Shown: in pieces, positions 28,435 through 40,823 of the stretch | Layout of the letters: every line of letters begins with the position of its first letter | Position numbering within the stretch: the first letter of the stretch is position 1 | Assembly (NCBI GenBank): GCA_034387635.1 | Contig: JAOANU010000004.1 | Coordinates: 1,302,001 to 1,366,000 of the forward strand | Direction: 5' to 3' | Length of the DNA stretch: 64,000 nucleotides | Source: Rhodosporidiobolus odoratus | Lineage: Eukaryota; Basidiomycota; Microbotryomycetes; Sporidiobolales; Sporidiobolaceae | The notes under the pieces: generated by a model | Told to the model about the DNA's origin: nothing | What the model saw: only the letters and a program-made list of their open reading frames with translations | Databases searched by the model: none | Program-made: the position numbers and the translations under genes

Positions 28435-31400
28435 TTACGACTTGTCCTCCGCATCTTCTTCTTCATCCGCCTCGTGGCCATTGTCGACGACTTCGATCTC
28501 GGTGCCACTAAGTTTGGAAAAGCGACCGATCAGTATACCGTTGACTACTGCGCAGGGTCGGCAGGTGCAGGAGAAGGTGCTGAAAAAGGCGGAGGAAGGA
28601 AAGAGGAAGAAAGAAAAACAAAGGAGAGGAAAGGCAAGGTAAGGGAAGGAAAGGGGATCTGTACGGGAGAGGCGCACCTGTCCCTGGCGAGCCAGACCAT
28701 GGGCTGCTTGAACGCGGCGGTGAGGCATTGCGCGAAGTGATAGTCGTAAACCTCCGGCCCCCAGGTCGCGTCCCGGAACGGCGTCACCGACTTGTCCTTA
28801 TCACGAGCCTCCTGGATCTCCGCAGACTTGAGCGTGCCAAGCTGCATCACTGAGGCTGTCCTGCGTACATCGAACTCGAGTCCGACCAAGCGAAGGAAGT
28901 GCGCCCATACCCCTTCCCGGAAAACCTTGGCCCTCTGCGGCTCGCCGTAGACAGTGTCGGCGACGACAAGCTTGAGCCCCTTACTCTCCCAGAGGCGACG
29001 GATCGAGTTGCAGTGCGGCTGTGTAGCGGCAAAGTTCAAACCGTGGGTTAGTGATCAATATGCGGGGGAAGAGCAATGAGGATAGAAAGCACACAGCCAT
29101 ATTCCTGTCTCCGTGTTGAAGACCCCAACCTGGTCGCATCTCCTCCAGGCGCTCCTCTTTCGGCAGAAGCCTATTGATGAGCTCATCCAAACGGCCGTGC
29201 CTCGTTGAGTCGTCGACTTGAGCGGGACGAAGGACTCTGGTGTCATCCACTCGCACGCGTTCTTGCGGTAGTCGGTTCTCTCGTCGGCGTCGTAGAACTG
29301 GGTGTTTCCGATGGCTTCCCGGTAAATCTTGTCCGCCAGCTTCGAAGGGAGGTTGTAGAGCTTGAGCTTGTTGTTGACTGCGTACATGCGCGGCCGTGGT
29401 CCTATGTGCGTCGAATGAGCGTCAGGTACACACTCAGTCGGCCGTAAAATGTGATACGCTGCGAAGCGCAGGAGTTCCGGAACGACGCAAAAGGGACAGA
29501 AAGGAGGAGGTGAAGGAGGAAGTATTGACAAGCAGACAACGCACCTGACGAAAGAGCTCGCAGGGCAAGATGCATGGAGACGCGTTCATCGTCACGGGGC
29601 TCGGGACAGCCGTCCTTGCCGAAGGTCCGCATGATCTTATTCCTCGCCATCTTTGGCCATTCTCCCCAAGGAGTGTCGGATCGCCCGGCCTCCTTCTCCT
29701 CGCGAGCGCCCATGCAGAGGCGGATAAGCGGCCACTTGATAAGGTCGGGGCGAATCTTGCCGTTCTTGACCTCCAGTCCAGCGCCGTCGGCGTTGCACGA
29801 CATTCGAGTTCTTCAGCTGTAGGCGCTGGTGCTGTGATTCTGCTGGCTGGGTTCTGACGGGGGATGAGCCAACGCCTAGTCTGATTCTCGACGAAGACGA
29901 CAGCGATGTAGATGTACATGAGGGTTGCCGAAGCGGGAAGTTCGAGAGCGGACGTGATATGCTGAAAATCGAGAGACTTGAATTTCTTGGAGCGAAAGCG
30001 CGATCGGTACTCCTTGTAGATGATCTGGACGACCTCGAAGACATCCTTGCCTTGTCCGCCGGGGACGTCGGGCGGAGGAGCTCGGCCCTGATCTTCAGGG
30101 TAGGTAGTTTGAAGGTAGTAAAGATGAGCGTAGGCGAGATGGACGGAGGTTTTGAGGCTTAGGAGCGCATGCTGGAACGGCGAGCTCGTCCTCCCTGCGA
30201 TGGTAGGGTGTCGCTTGACAAGCCAGCTGAGACGGTAGCCCCAATCGTGGGAGTAGTAGAACATGTGCTCCGGCGAGCGCTTCAGAGAATGGCCGTATTC
30301 CGAGATGCCGCAAGCGACCTGCGCCTCGGCGCCTTCCGCGATCCCGATGCGAGCTCGGAGCCCGTAGCGACGGTAGAGCGTGCCGAAATAGACTGCAAAA
30401 GGCCAGGAGGTCGAGCGGGGAATGGTGCGGAGGAGGGGATGCGCATGTTCGGAAAGCAAAGGTGGACGTGCGAAGGAAGTGTAGCGTGGTGACGAGGTAG
30501 CGTCAGCTCGTCTCGATCAGAACAATGGTTCCGAACCCGCAAAACGGGAAGAAAAAAAATGCAAGGCCAAACATACGGCGAAGTTCCAGACGGTCTAAAT
30601 ACTGCAACGCCGGCGGAGCTGCGAGCTCAACACCCTCAGGTAAAGCCTCCCCAACGGTGAGGAGATAGAGCAAGCGGATGATGCCGCCGCGGCAGTATCG
30701 CCTCGCATCCTAGTAACGAATCATCCAAGGTCAGCCACAACCGAAGGAAAGCAAAAAGCAGTGGGCACGAACTGTGCAGACGGAAACGCACCGTAAGAAG
30801 ATGGAGTTCATTACCGAACAGCTTGAGAGTCGTGCTTGTCTCATAGCCAGCATGCAGCTTGCGCTCGGTAGGACCGTTGCCCGCCCACTTCTCTGCGTCC
30901 CCTGCTTTACGGTCAGAGAGCTGAGGGCCGTCGCGATGTATGTACTGGGCCATATCGACGAGCCCGAACCGAAATTTGGCGTTCGCGTTCTCCTGACGGA
31001 CACGCTCAGCATGACCGAGATACGGCATGAGTTGGATATGCAGCGCGCTGAACCATTCCGAGTCTTCGAAGAGCTTGCGAGGATCGAAATCGACGAAGCG
31101 GCGGTTCTATGCGACGGCAGCAAGGGCGAGTCGAGTTAGGGGCGAAGCTGACGGAAGCGAGATTGACAACACACCCTGTGGCCGTCCGGTGGTCCTCCCG
31201 GGCGTTCTTGTCGTGACTCTTTGTGGTCGTCATCCCCCATCTCAGGCGGTTCGATGCGTACGAAAGAAAAGGGATCCGTCAGAGGGAGAAAGGGAAGGAC
31301 CGGCGCGGGAGCCGTCGCTGCTAGGTATTTGGGCGCGTAGGAGATTGGCCATGGCGGAGTCGTACGGCGAGCCGTCTCTTAGCTTTTCTGTGATAGAAGG

Positions 31401-31550
31401 GTCGAGCTCGTCAAAGGCGGCCTCCACTTCGGGAGTTATAACGGTAGCTTTGTTGAGACGCTCGAGGAGAAGACGAGAAGAGGCATGGGAAGGAGCCGGG
31501 TGCTGGCGGATGTCGTTGCCGTCGGAGACTGCTGACGGTGAGTCCGCCAT
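28435..31550 (-). pseudogene. Unrecognised multi-exon gene with two apparent frameshifts
   Basis: I do not recognise the family. The likely start is ATG 31550 (MADSPSAVSDGNDIRQHPAP). Recognisable exons are RRFVDFDPRKLFEDSEWF and RFGLVDMAQYIHRDGPQ (about 31.1-30.8 kb), SYFGTLYRRYGLRARIGIAE and SPEHMFYYSHDWGYRLSWLV (about 30.4-30.2 kb), KNGKIRPDLIKWPLIRLCM (about 29.75 kb), NNKLKLYNLPSKLADKIYR (about 29.35 kb), LDELINRLLPKEERLEEM (about 29.18 kb) and LKLVVADTVYGEPQRAKVF (about 28.95 kb), with an acidic end NGHEADEEEDAEDKS and stop at 28435. The protein would be about 750 aa and mostly helical, with no obvious membrane span. The frame changes near 29790 and near 29215 have no plausible intron to explain them, so the gene is either decaying or contains sequence errors. 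Confidence 0.5.
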
Positions 31551-31914
31551 TCTGGACCAAGGTCGGTTGACGGGAGTGACCAGAGGAGAAAACAGGAAGT
31601 GAGAGACAAAAACAAGGACGGAAGAGCTCCAGTTGAGGGAGGAAGGGAAGGGCTTGGGAAGGGCGAAAGTCAAGGTTTGTTGGGGGCGCATCGCTCAGAC
31701 CTTCTCCTCCTTTCCAACGGTGACGCAGGTCCCGTTCTGAAGATTGCACTGACCTGCGGTCTTCTCGTACTATGGCTCCCGCTTTTTTCGACCGCAGATC
31801 GACGTTAGAAAGTGATGCATTGCGGGTCGGGCAAGATTGTAGCGGTGTCGGGGTGGCCTGAGAAAGAAAAAACACCAAGAGCGATAGCTGTCGACGGCAA
31901 TAGGAAACCTCCGT

Positions 31915-33871
31915 CTATTGACTTTTGAACCACAATAATCTGCGCGTCGGCGGATGGGGCACGAGTATATGAGGAGACTTCGTTCAGTAATGAACCAGAA
32001 GACAAGCACGTAAGAATGAAAATGCGAGGAGAGGAAAGAAACGTGCCCTCCGAGTGCGATCGCATACCCCATGACTTGAATCCCAGTGATTGAACTACCG
32101 AGCAAGGCCCAACTTCCCACAATCAGCAAGATATCCTATTTTTTCCATTCAAACACCAAAAAGAGAATAATATCAGCGTTCTCTTTCTTTATAGTGAAGA
32201 AGAGAAAGGAGGAGGGAATGGAAAGGGAAAGGGAGAGACGGACCTTGAGTACTCCCGCGAGGGTGAGGACTAGACCCGAGGCTTTTCCAATGAGCCAGAC
32301 CGAGGAGAGGTTGAGGGAAAAGGTGAGGCAGGCGCTGCATCATCATCATCACACAAGAACGCAGACGCAACCATCCGATCAGGTCCTAGTTTCTCTGCCT
32401 ACGTCTTAGACCGAGAGGGAAAGGAGAAATGGGGAGCTCACTTGAACAACAGGTAAGGCACCCCGACGACGTTCAACGCATCCTCAAAAACGACGAATCC
32501 TTCGACTGGCAACAGTATGACTGCATTGGCGGCGAGGACGACTGGAGCCATGTAGGAGAGGGACGAGATTGGGTCGAGTCCGAATCCTTGAAGGAGCATT
32601 TGAACGAGAACTAGGCGGAAGGATTCGATGCCGATGGCTAAGAGTTGAACCTGAGCCAGGATCAGATACAGGGAGGACAGTGGCTCAACGCAAGTTTGGG
32701 GAAGGAGGAGATGACAGAGAGAGGAATGAAGAGCTCACCGAGAAACCGACAATCTCGAATTCCATTTCTCCGTAACTTGCGAGAGCCACACCGAAGGAGA
32801 TGACAGAGACGATGAACATGATCTTCTTGTTTAGCTCTTTAAGGCCAAATGAGGCGGAAACGAGGAGGACTGAGACGGGGGTGAAGGCCTGTAGAGAGCG
32901 AAGCAGAGCGTCAACGATGCGACCAAAGGAATCGAGACCGTGCAAGACAAAAGGAGCGCACCTTGATCATCTGGATAAAGGAAACTGAGAGACGGAGGTA
33001 GACCCAGTTTGACAGGACGAGAGAAGCGGAAAAGAGCAGGCCGACGGGGACAATCTTCCGAAGGAAGGCCTCGCGGTTTATGACGCCTACAAAAGCCTCA
33101 CGACTCAGCGTCAACCATATGCCAAAAGACCGGCCATAGCGGAGAGAGGAGCGAGACATGGTAGCGTCGAAATGGACGAACCGGTGGCTTCCAGCTCTTT
33201 AGCCTTGTCTACGAGGCTGGTGTACTTTCGCAACAGTCGAGTCGCGATCGTTTGGAAGAGAACGTGAATGGTGGTGAGGGCGACGGGGTGCTATGAGGGA
33301 AGTCTTGGAATCAGCCAGCGACTTTCTGGGTAAGACTCAAAGTCGAAAAGCGTACTCGGAACCCAAGGTCGGACAGGATGTACTTGTTCTGCATGTGTAC
33401 ATGATGATTGATCAGCGGACGTTGCTCTGGGACAGAGGAAAGGACTGCGCCGGGGAAAGATGCCTTTTTTTCCCCGTTCAGAGAGAGGTCGCCGAACCTG
33501 CAAGATGACAGCAGAACTAGTTGCGACTGTTCACGAAGAACAAGCGTCAATGCGTCGAGCTCCCAAACCTCAGGGGGAAAGCGAGGTCGCTACTCACTCC
33601 AACAAACAATCGGCACCCAACTCGGCAACCTCCTCCACAGCGGCACTTCTCCCTCAATGCCCGCCCCGGCTGCCAGTCCGGCTCCATCATTACCGAGCAT
33701 CCCACCCGATTCTCTCCCATTCTCAGAATCCTTCCTCTCCATTCTCAGACTCTCCCCACCTGGAGGAGGTTTCTGATAAAATGGCAAAGGGGCTCTGGAT
33801 TGTTCTTGAAAGAAGGAACCAAAGGTGAATTCGTTGTTGTTGCCTCGAGAGGGCTGTGCAGCATGCGACAT
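31915..33871 (-). CDS. Triose-phosphate-translocator/SLC35-type nucleotide-sugar transporter
   Basis: Drug/metabolite transporter superfamily, usually ten membrane spans in Golgi or ER, exchanging a nucleotide sugar or phosphorylated sugar. The ATG at 33871 ([19 protein letters not shown]) starts a cytosolic tail, then [11 protein letters not shown], the spliced [19 protein letters not shown], then [20 protein letters not shown]. Later exons carry [20 protein letters not shown] and [20 protein letters not shown] (the KAxxPV signature), [20 protein letters not shown], and [20 protein letters not shown]. The last coding exon reads LLWFKSQ and stops at 31915; joining it in frame to YAIALGG requires a GC-AG intron (donor GCACGT). 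About eleven exons. The substrate cannot be told from sequence. Confidence 0.8.
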
Positions 33872-34184
33872 AGTAGTCGTCGTAGTTGAATGATAGCGGG
33901 ATGGTGAAGGCGATGGTGGAGCGCGGGATGGCGAGGAGCGGGTAAGGCAAGCGACGCGGGAGGAATCGGTGCGCAGGGTCGTACAGCAGCTGTACTGTAT
34001 TCAGTGGTGGTCCACAAGCTTCACGAGAAGTACCTCGGCCTGCAAAGCAGCGACAAACGTTCTTTCGCGATGAGACTCGCCTGCACTTTCTCTCGCTACG
34101 AGTATCCATTGGACGGCTTAGTCTATGTAGTCAAGTTCCATCATACAGGTCCGATCCGAGAGATTGCGACCAGCGCTTGAGCCA

Positions 34185-35703
34185 CTATTTTTCCTTTTTC
34201 CCCTCCTTCCCCTTCCCTGGTCCGTCATCCTCAACCACCTGCTCCTCATCCTCCTCTCCATCCACATACTTCCACAGCTCCTTCCCCTCCCCTCTGAGAG
34301 CCGCGCAGCCCACTACACTAAGGATACATGCAGGAGAGAGGTAAAGCAGGGCGGGTTGAGCGGCTCGGAAGGTGTGCATGACGAAGACGGTGGTGACCAG
34401 ACCTGCAACAATGAGCGAAGCGCGGTCAGCTGCTTATCTCGAGTGTGCTCCGCCCAGGAAAGAGAAGGAAAGGGCCACGTACCGAAGAAATAAGCCGCGA
34501 AAACCGTCCAGAAATACGGTCTCGGATAAGAAGACGAGGGTTTGAAAGGGACAGTTGCCCTTCTGAGCGCCATGAAATAATCGAATCTAAGAGCAAGTGC
34601 GATAAAGATCCCCGGTAGAACAATATCCCCCAAGCCGAGTAACGAGAAGTCGCTGCCTCCTTTGGCGAAAGTCTTGGGCGCGAGAAGTTTGATAGGCGCT
34701 TCGAATGAGGTGGCGACCGTGACCATTACGTCTGCACCCTTTCCAAAGACGGCTTTGGAGCCGAACACCCACCTGCAGAGTAGTCGCTGAAGCGTCAGAC
34801 CGGCTTAGACTGCAGGAGAAGAGGAGAGGAGGGGGTCACAAACCAGATATCGTAGAAGAAGAGTCCGGCGAGAAGGACGGATCCGGTAGCAAATGAGTCG
34901 ATGTATAGGAGGGAGATTGCGTTGAATGAGAAGGAGAGAGCGACGAGGTTCGAGAGGATCCAGTGGTTGGTGTAGAGTTGAGCAGCGGATACGAGAGCGG
35001 CGAGCGGGAGAATGAAGAGGTGCAGTCGGGTGAAGGTTAGGTGGCCTTCGTCGGCGCCGTTCTTTGTCAGAGAGAGCTTCCACTGTACAAGGAACCGAGT
35101 ATTAGTCCTTTTCCGCAGCGGCAGAAGAAGGAACAGGCGGTGAGAGTGAATGATCGCACCTTGACCAACCCTTTGCACTTCTCCTCGCCTATCACCTTTT
35201 GCGTAACCTTTACTCCACTCCGTGCCAGCCCAGCCACCGCCATGATAGCCATGTATCCTCCGAGCATGCGGTTGATCCATTCCTTCGGCAAATACTTGAA
35301 GCAGAGGAAAAGGGAAAAGAGGACGACGGAGCCGAGGATGGGGAACCAGTAGGCGTCTTCTCGCTACGAGATAATGACGACGGTCAGTTGCGTCGGGATA
35401 AGGAGGTACTGGGGGCAAATGCGCACGGTCAACCGCTCTACATCGTTTTCTTCCTCCTCTTCCTCTTCCTCCTGCTTTGTCTTTCTGTCCCCTTCGAGCT
35501 CTCGTAGCTTCTTCCGCGCCGACTTTGGCATCTGTTCGAGGAAGACCGGCAAGGTCAAGCCAAGGTATCAACCCTGTCGTGCGTTACAAGAGCAGGAAGT
35601 AATGCGGACCTTTGAGCTGCTGTGTGCTCCAGCGTAGATGGGACCCAGTGCGCCCAGTAGCAGCATGACGTAGGAGCGGTACAGGCCCGTACTAGAGGCC
35701 ATG
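34185..35703 (-). CDS. Signal peptide peptidase (presenilin-type intramembrane aspartyl protease)
   Basis: ER membrane protease that cuts signal peptides within the bilayer after signal peptidase. The ATG at 35703 (MASSTGLYRSYVMLLLGALG) begins the first membrane span; an acidic poly-Glu loop (about 35450) follows. Catalytic motif 1, FYDIW, is near 34840, split by an intron before VFGSKAVFGKGADVMVTVA. Motif 2, GLGDIVLPG (GxGD), is near 34640, and the family PAL motif is in QPALLYLSPACI near 34350. It ends at 34185 with a Lys-rich tail (GKGKEGKKEK), which fits an ER-retention KKxx-like end (KKEK). All three signature motifs are intact. At least six exons. Confidence 0.9.
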
Positions 35704-36243
35704 GTAGGCAGTCGAGACTCAGGTGTGGGGAGGTCGGGAGAGAGAGAAAGGGGAGAGATGTCGATTGGAGAGAGACCGACCACTCTTGCTAGACAGTGCA
35801 TGGGACTAATACGCTTGCTGCTTGCTAAAATGTCACCTGATCATCAAGCTAGTCACTTCTCCCCGTCCCAGCGACTGTACAACCCCCGTCCCCCCCACTT
35901 CTTCATCAGCCAGCAAACTTGTTTCGCCTCGCCGCGCCGCCCAGTCGCTATACGCCCAACGAGACAGTCAGTAACACATCAAGTCATCATGCAAGTCTAC
36001 TTCAGTCCTCCGCCAACCGCACCGCTCGACCACGGTAGACACCAACACCCAACTCTATTTGACATTCTCGACCTTCTTCGTCTACGTCAAGTCTTGCCTA
36101 GACCGGAGCAATTGTTTCCTTGTTCAGCATAGCCTATCCTTCTGCTTACGTTGGCCAAGCGCAGGCGAGACCGCATCTTCCGCTTCACGGTTTCATCTTG
36201 CTGCTTCATCCGCTTTCGTCACTATCAATGACTACCTGCATCA
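35704..36243. other. Divergent promoter region between signal peptide peptidase and Spherulin-4 copy 1
   Basis: Pyrimidine-rich, with no supported exon. It must hold the promoters of both flanking genes. Confidence 0.4.
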
Positions 36244-37545
36244 ATGCTCGTTCGCTCGCTACTGATGATACTCGCAGCGGCTGCAGGGACAGTCACCTCC
36301 GCTGCAGCAACCAAGATCTTGGTACCGCTGTACGTCCATTCTTTCCCTTCCCTTCCTCCTGTGTTGACTGATCTCTCATTGCCTTGCAGCTACGAATGGT
36401 CTGAAGACTGCTGGCCAGAACTCCAAGCTGCTGCGTAAGCTAGTCACCGTGCTGTACCCAACCGCTTACACTGACTCTATACCTACTTTCTCCCGCAGGG
36501 CCAACAACCCGACCGCCTCTTACCTGGCCATCATCAACCCCAACAGCGGTCCTATCCTCGACACCTCCGATCCCTCTCTCTACTGCATCCCCGTCCTCCG
36601 TCAACGGATCCCAAACCTCACTCTAATAGGCTACGTCCGAACTGGTTATTGTTCCCGTCCGGCTTCGGAAATAGAGGCCGATGTCGCGATTTATAAGAGT
36701 TGGAGTGGGTTCAATGTTAGTGCTGGGGGCGTGAAGGGCACGTCGAAGGTGGATGGGATCTTCTTTGATGAGACGCCGAATTTTGTGGATTCTTTGAACG
36801 GGCTGACGACGTATTCGGGGTATGCCAAGGCGGCCAGGAGTGCCTTTGGAGCCAAGACTAGCACGGTGCGTCCTCTTACACTTCCATCTCCCTCTCCATT
36901 TCGCTCCAAACGAGGCCGTCTCTGCCTTGTACTCGTTCGCTTTTCTCCTCTCTTCCCGATTCATCGATATCTGACCCGCCTTGCTTGAACAGGTCGTTTT
37001 CAACCCTGGCACGTACGCCAATACTCGCCTGTACACCTTCGCAGACCTCGTCGTAGCCTACGAAGACTCGTATCAGAATTACGCGTTCGTCCCTTTTTCC
37101 TCTTCATACCTTGCCTCCCTTCTGTGTCCCTCTCTTGCCCATCTCGCTTGTACCCAAATCTCGCACCCTATACTCACTCTGAGTCTCTGTGCAGCGCCGC
37201 CAAACCCCCTCCCGCTAATGTTGCATCAAAATCGGCGATCATGATTCATACCTTCCCCTCTGCTTCCCGCGTCCTCCAGATTTCCCTTCGCCGACTTCTT
37301 GGGACTTATGGAGCGGTCTATATCACGACGAACGATATCGCGCAGGAAGACGGTACGCCCTTGTTCTCCAGACTCTTGCTTACGCTTTCAGTGTACCTTT
37401 GGCTTGCTAAACTCGATACTTATGCTTCTTGGCTACGGGTGTAGTCTACAAGCGATTTGGCGACAACTGGAACAATTTCGTCAAATACGTTGCGGCACTG
37501 CAAAAGTCGTCGACAACGAAGGCTCGGCGGGCGCTGAGGTTGTAG
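36244..37545 (+). CDS. Spherulin-4 family secreted protein, copy 1
   Basis: Spherulation-specific family 4 proteins are secreted or wall-associated, with a TIM-barrel related to GH114 glycosidases; their activity in fungi is mostly unknown. The ATG at 36244 gives a clear signal peptide (MLVRSLLMILAAAAGTVTSA). Exons join ATKILVPLYEWSEDCWPEL to NNPTASYLAIINPNSGPI, NLTLIGYVRTGYCSRPASEI, VDGIFFDETPNFVDSLNGL (the DGIFFDE motif holds the acidic residues expected in the active site), VVFNPGTYANTRLYTFADLV and KSAIMIHTFPSASRVLQIS. The last exon, VYKRFGDNWNNFVKYVAAL, stops at 37545. About 280 aa mature length, usual for the family. It is a tandem paralogue of the next gene and lacks that gene's Ser/Thr-rich tail. 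Confidence 0.85.
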
Positions 37546-38195
37546 CTGGTGAAGGGTTATTCGAAAGGACGGCGGTAGCCTGGAACCATCGTACGCATCA
37601 CTTTCCGTGACTCAGCTCTGGCTGTACATAGTGGCCCAGCACCGCTGAGCGTCGAGATGTTCCGCAGCCTCTTCTTCGGATCTTGCTCGACCGTTTCTTT
37701 TCTCCCTCTTTCCGCTTCTTCGCGCCGAGTGACTAGCCGTTGGCGCCATGTACCCCTAGATTTTGTCCGCACCTCACGTGAGCGCTAGGCTGCCCTTGCG
37801 GCCTGATCACTCCTTACGTTGAGCCCCTCTCGCACACGCCTTCCACCCACCGCCCAAATCATCCTCTCTTCTTCTCCGCCGAACGGCCGGGCCTCCTCCT
37901 CGGTTCACGCTCCCTCTGCGCGTCACGTTGCTGTCGCCTTTTCTTCCGAACCTTCCACCATGCTCTCTCCTGTTCTTCTCGGCAGCCGTTGAAGTACGAT
38001 CGGACGGTTACCGTCCTCGGATCTTCCGCCTTGGGTGGTCCTCAGCGCACCGCTCTCTCGCTTGACCTGCCAGCTGCTCGTGCTTGCTCTTCTCTTCTTC
38101 ACCGACCTTTCCCTCGAGAGCTGGGCTCTTTCTCGTCCTTTCCTCTCACCTACCTCCAACTCTCGTTCACTCTTTTCTTCCTCTTCGCTTGCAAC
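37546..38195. other. Intergenic between the Spherulin-4 tandem copies
   Basis: No exon supported. The last 150 bp are CT-rich, typical of a fungal promoter near the transcription start. Confidence 0.45.
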
Positions 38196-39610
38196 ATGCT
38201 TCGCGTCTCTATCCTTTCCGCATTGGCCCTGGCGGCTGCTGCGGTTGATGCTACGAGGGTCCTCATCCCCCTCTACTCCTGGGACGAAGACTGCTGGCCC
38301 GAACTCCAGACAGCGGCGTGCGTTAATTTTCCTTCTTCTCACCTACCCTTTTCTCCCCGCCGCCTGTCTGACCCTATTTCGTCGCCGCGCAGCGCCAAGA
38401 ACCCGTCCACCTCGTTCCTTGCCATCATCAACCCCTCCTCGGGTCCCATCTCGGACGTCTCCGACCCCTCCCTCTACTGCGTCCCAGTCCTTCGCAAAGC
38501 TATTCCTAACCTCACCCTCCTAGGTTACGTTCGAACCGGGTACGGTGACCGATCCGCCTCGACTGTTAAGGCTGAGATTGGGCAGTACGAGGGGTGGAAA
38601 GACTTGAAGGTCAAGGCTGGAGGGGTCGAAGGTAGTGCGGAATTGGATGGGATTTTCTTCGACGAGAGTATGAGCTTCAAGGAGGATCAGACTGGGTTGG
38701 ACAGTTACAAGGGGTTTTCGAAGGCGGCGAGGGAGGCGTTTGGGGAGCAGGGCACCGTCAGTTTTTCTTTTCCTTTCTTTTTCTCGCCGCATGTTTTCAT
38801 TTCTTAGCCTTTCTCTAGGTTGCTTGAGGACTGACGGATCGATTCGCTCCCTCTCAGATCATGTACAACCCTGGTACTCCGTCTGGACAAGCTCTGTACG
38901 ACATTGCCGATGTAGTCGTCGCATACGAGCACTACTACACCCAGTTTGCGTCAGTCTCGTCCCTCTGCCCTTCTTCCCTCCTTGCCTCTCGGTCCCACTC
39001 CTTGACTCTGTACACACTGACCCGCCCTTTCTCTTACAGCGCTGCCGACCTGCCGACCGAAGACAAGATCCAAGCCCAATCCGCCATCATGCTCCATGAC
39101 TTCCCTACTTCTTCTTCGACCCTCTCGACTGTCCTCTCCGCCATTGTTCCCGCGTATGACAGCGTCTGGATCTCGGATGCCAAGATTGACAAGGAGGACA
39201 GTACGTTTGACTTCTTCCCTCTCTTTTTTCCCGGTGGCGTTCCGTATATCATGTCACTGACACACAAGTTGTATTCTTGAACAGTCTACCAAAATTGGGG
39301 TTCTAACTGGAACAGTCTTGTCGCCAACGTCGCTTCCGCCAACAGTAAGAGCAACAGCGGAGGCGGTGTCGCGTCTACCAGCCAAGCGACCAAGATCGTC
39401 CAGCCCTCTTCGACCTCGTCCACGACCGCCAAGAGCTCTTTGACTTCGTCTCGTGCTGGCTTGACAACCACTGCCTTTACCACCGCCGTCCGATCGACCA
39501 CCACCACCCGCTCCTCGACCACGGTCGCTTCCACCAAGTCTACTTCTTCGGCTGCTACTGCTTCAGCTAGTCGCCGTCCGTGGTGGAAGCACGGTCAGCA
39601 CCAGCACTGA
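38196..39610 (+). CDS. Spherulin-4 family secreted protein, copy 2, with Ser/Thr-rich tail
   Basis: The ATG at 38196 gives the signal peptide MLRVSILSALALAAAAVDA. The same exon plan as copy 1 gives TRVLIPLYSWDEDCWPELQ, NPSTSFLAIINPSSGPISD, NLTLLGYVRTGYGDRSAST, LDGIFFDESMSFKEDQTGL, ALYDIADVVVAYEHYYTQF and SAIMLHDFPTSSSTLSTVL. The last exon has YQNWGSNWNSLVANVAS, then about 90 residues very rich in Ser/Thr, ending RRPWWKHGQHQH at 39610. The tail is likely O-mannosylated and could act as a wall stalk; it lacks the hydrophobic end of a GPI signal. All exons are open with canonical splice sites. Confidence 0.87.
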
Positions 39611-40823
39611 GACATGTGCCTTGGGCGTGGAAGTTGAGGTGAGAAGGGTCTGGCAGATGCGTTGTTACCATCCACACTCTTTTTCTTCTTCTGCTTTTCT
39701 TTTTCTTTCCTTTCCTTCTTCTTCGTCAGATCCGCGGGTGTGCGTACGAGGGCGCTGGTAGCCTTGGCATGCTGCGTGACGGATGGTGCAATCCGGTGGG
39801 GTCCATCCGGATCTTTGGATTGGCCGAGCTGGAGAGACTGGATCTTTTTGAAGAGCATCCTGGTCAAGCGGAGGGAAGAGTTCGAGAGGAACTGCCGAGG
39901 CCAAGAGGAGTTCGCCTCAGGAGCTAGAGGAGTTTGTCAGCATGAGTTGACCGCAGACAAGCCCGAGATAGGAGGAAGGAGAGTCTTTGAATCGGACTCG
40001 GGTTTCTTCTTCTCTTCTCCCTCACTTGCTTCGGTCCCGCCCTCACGTGAGTTTGGACATGGATTCGTCCCAAATCGCCTCAGCTGGATGGCTCAGGCGG
40101 GCGTCGCCGTAAATCGTCCTAATGAACAGAACGCTGCGGCCAACCGGGTTCGATTCTTCGTCCTCGCCAGTAAGCCTGGCTTGTATAGGGTGCAGCTGGC
40201 TATACTTCAAGCCAGCGGAAGGTTACAAGGACAGGAACTGGGAGAGGGAAGGAGACTTAGGAGGGCAGCAGATTTTCACACACTGGGCTGTACGAGACAA
40301 ATCAGCAGGCTGTTACTTGGGCCACTGACTTGCCCAGGGTGCGTCTACTAATAGTCTTCTCTTCCGTCAGCTCATCAGCCAAAGGAACCAAGAGGAAGCA
40401 GGCCACCGTTGCGGCCAACTTGACCTTCTCAAGTCGGGCACTCGCTCTTTCGGATGTGTTATGCACGGGGCTTCAGTGCCACATGTGAAGCTCTGCTAGA
40501 TCTGCTCGAGAGTTTCATGCGCATAGGCTGTTGTCAAAGACCTAGCATAGCTTGCCCAGATTCTTGCTTTTTTCTCGACTTGTACTTGTTGCTGGACGGA
40601 GTGCTTCTCGGTGCTCTTGGGCCAAAAATCACTCAGAAAGTATGGTATGGGGGTATCGCCTTGCTTGCAGTTGCTCGCACAGTGGTTCACCGGCAACTCG
40701 CATACCTATGGACTAGCATGGACCCCGAATGACCGAAGGCTGCAGTGGTCCGCGGACCCGCCCGGGGGTTCCACTGCAAGAGCTTCTCGCTCCTCTTTTG
40801 CCTGTGCAACATCTGCTTCGCTT
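39611..40823. other. 1.2-kb intergenic stretch
   Basis: Only short frames; the 92-codon frame at 40454-40732 shows no recognisable motif and no splice-linked partner. A T/C-rich tract lies at 39680-39725. Confidence 0.4.

Noticed and set aside
40454..40732. 92-codon frame as an upstream exon of long-family copy A
   Set aside because: Copies B and C begin directly with the exon equivalent to ATG 40824, so no extra exon is needed.
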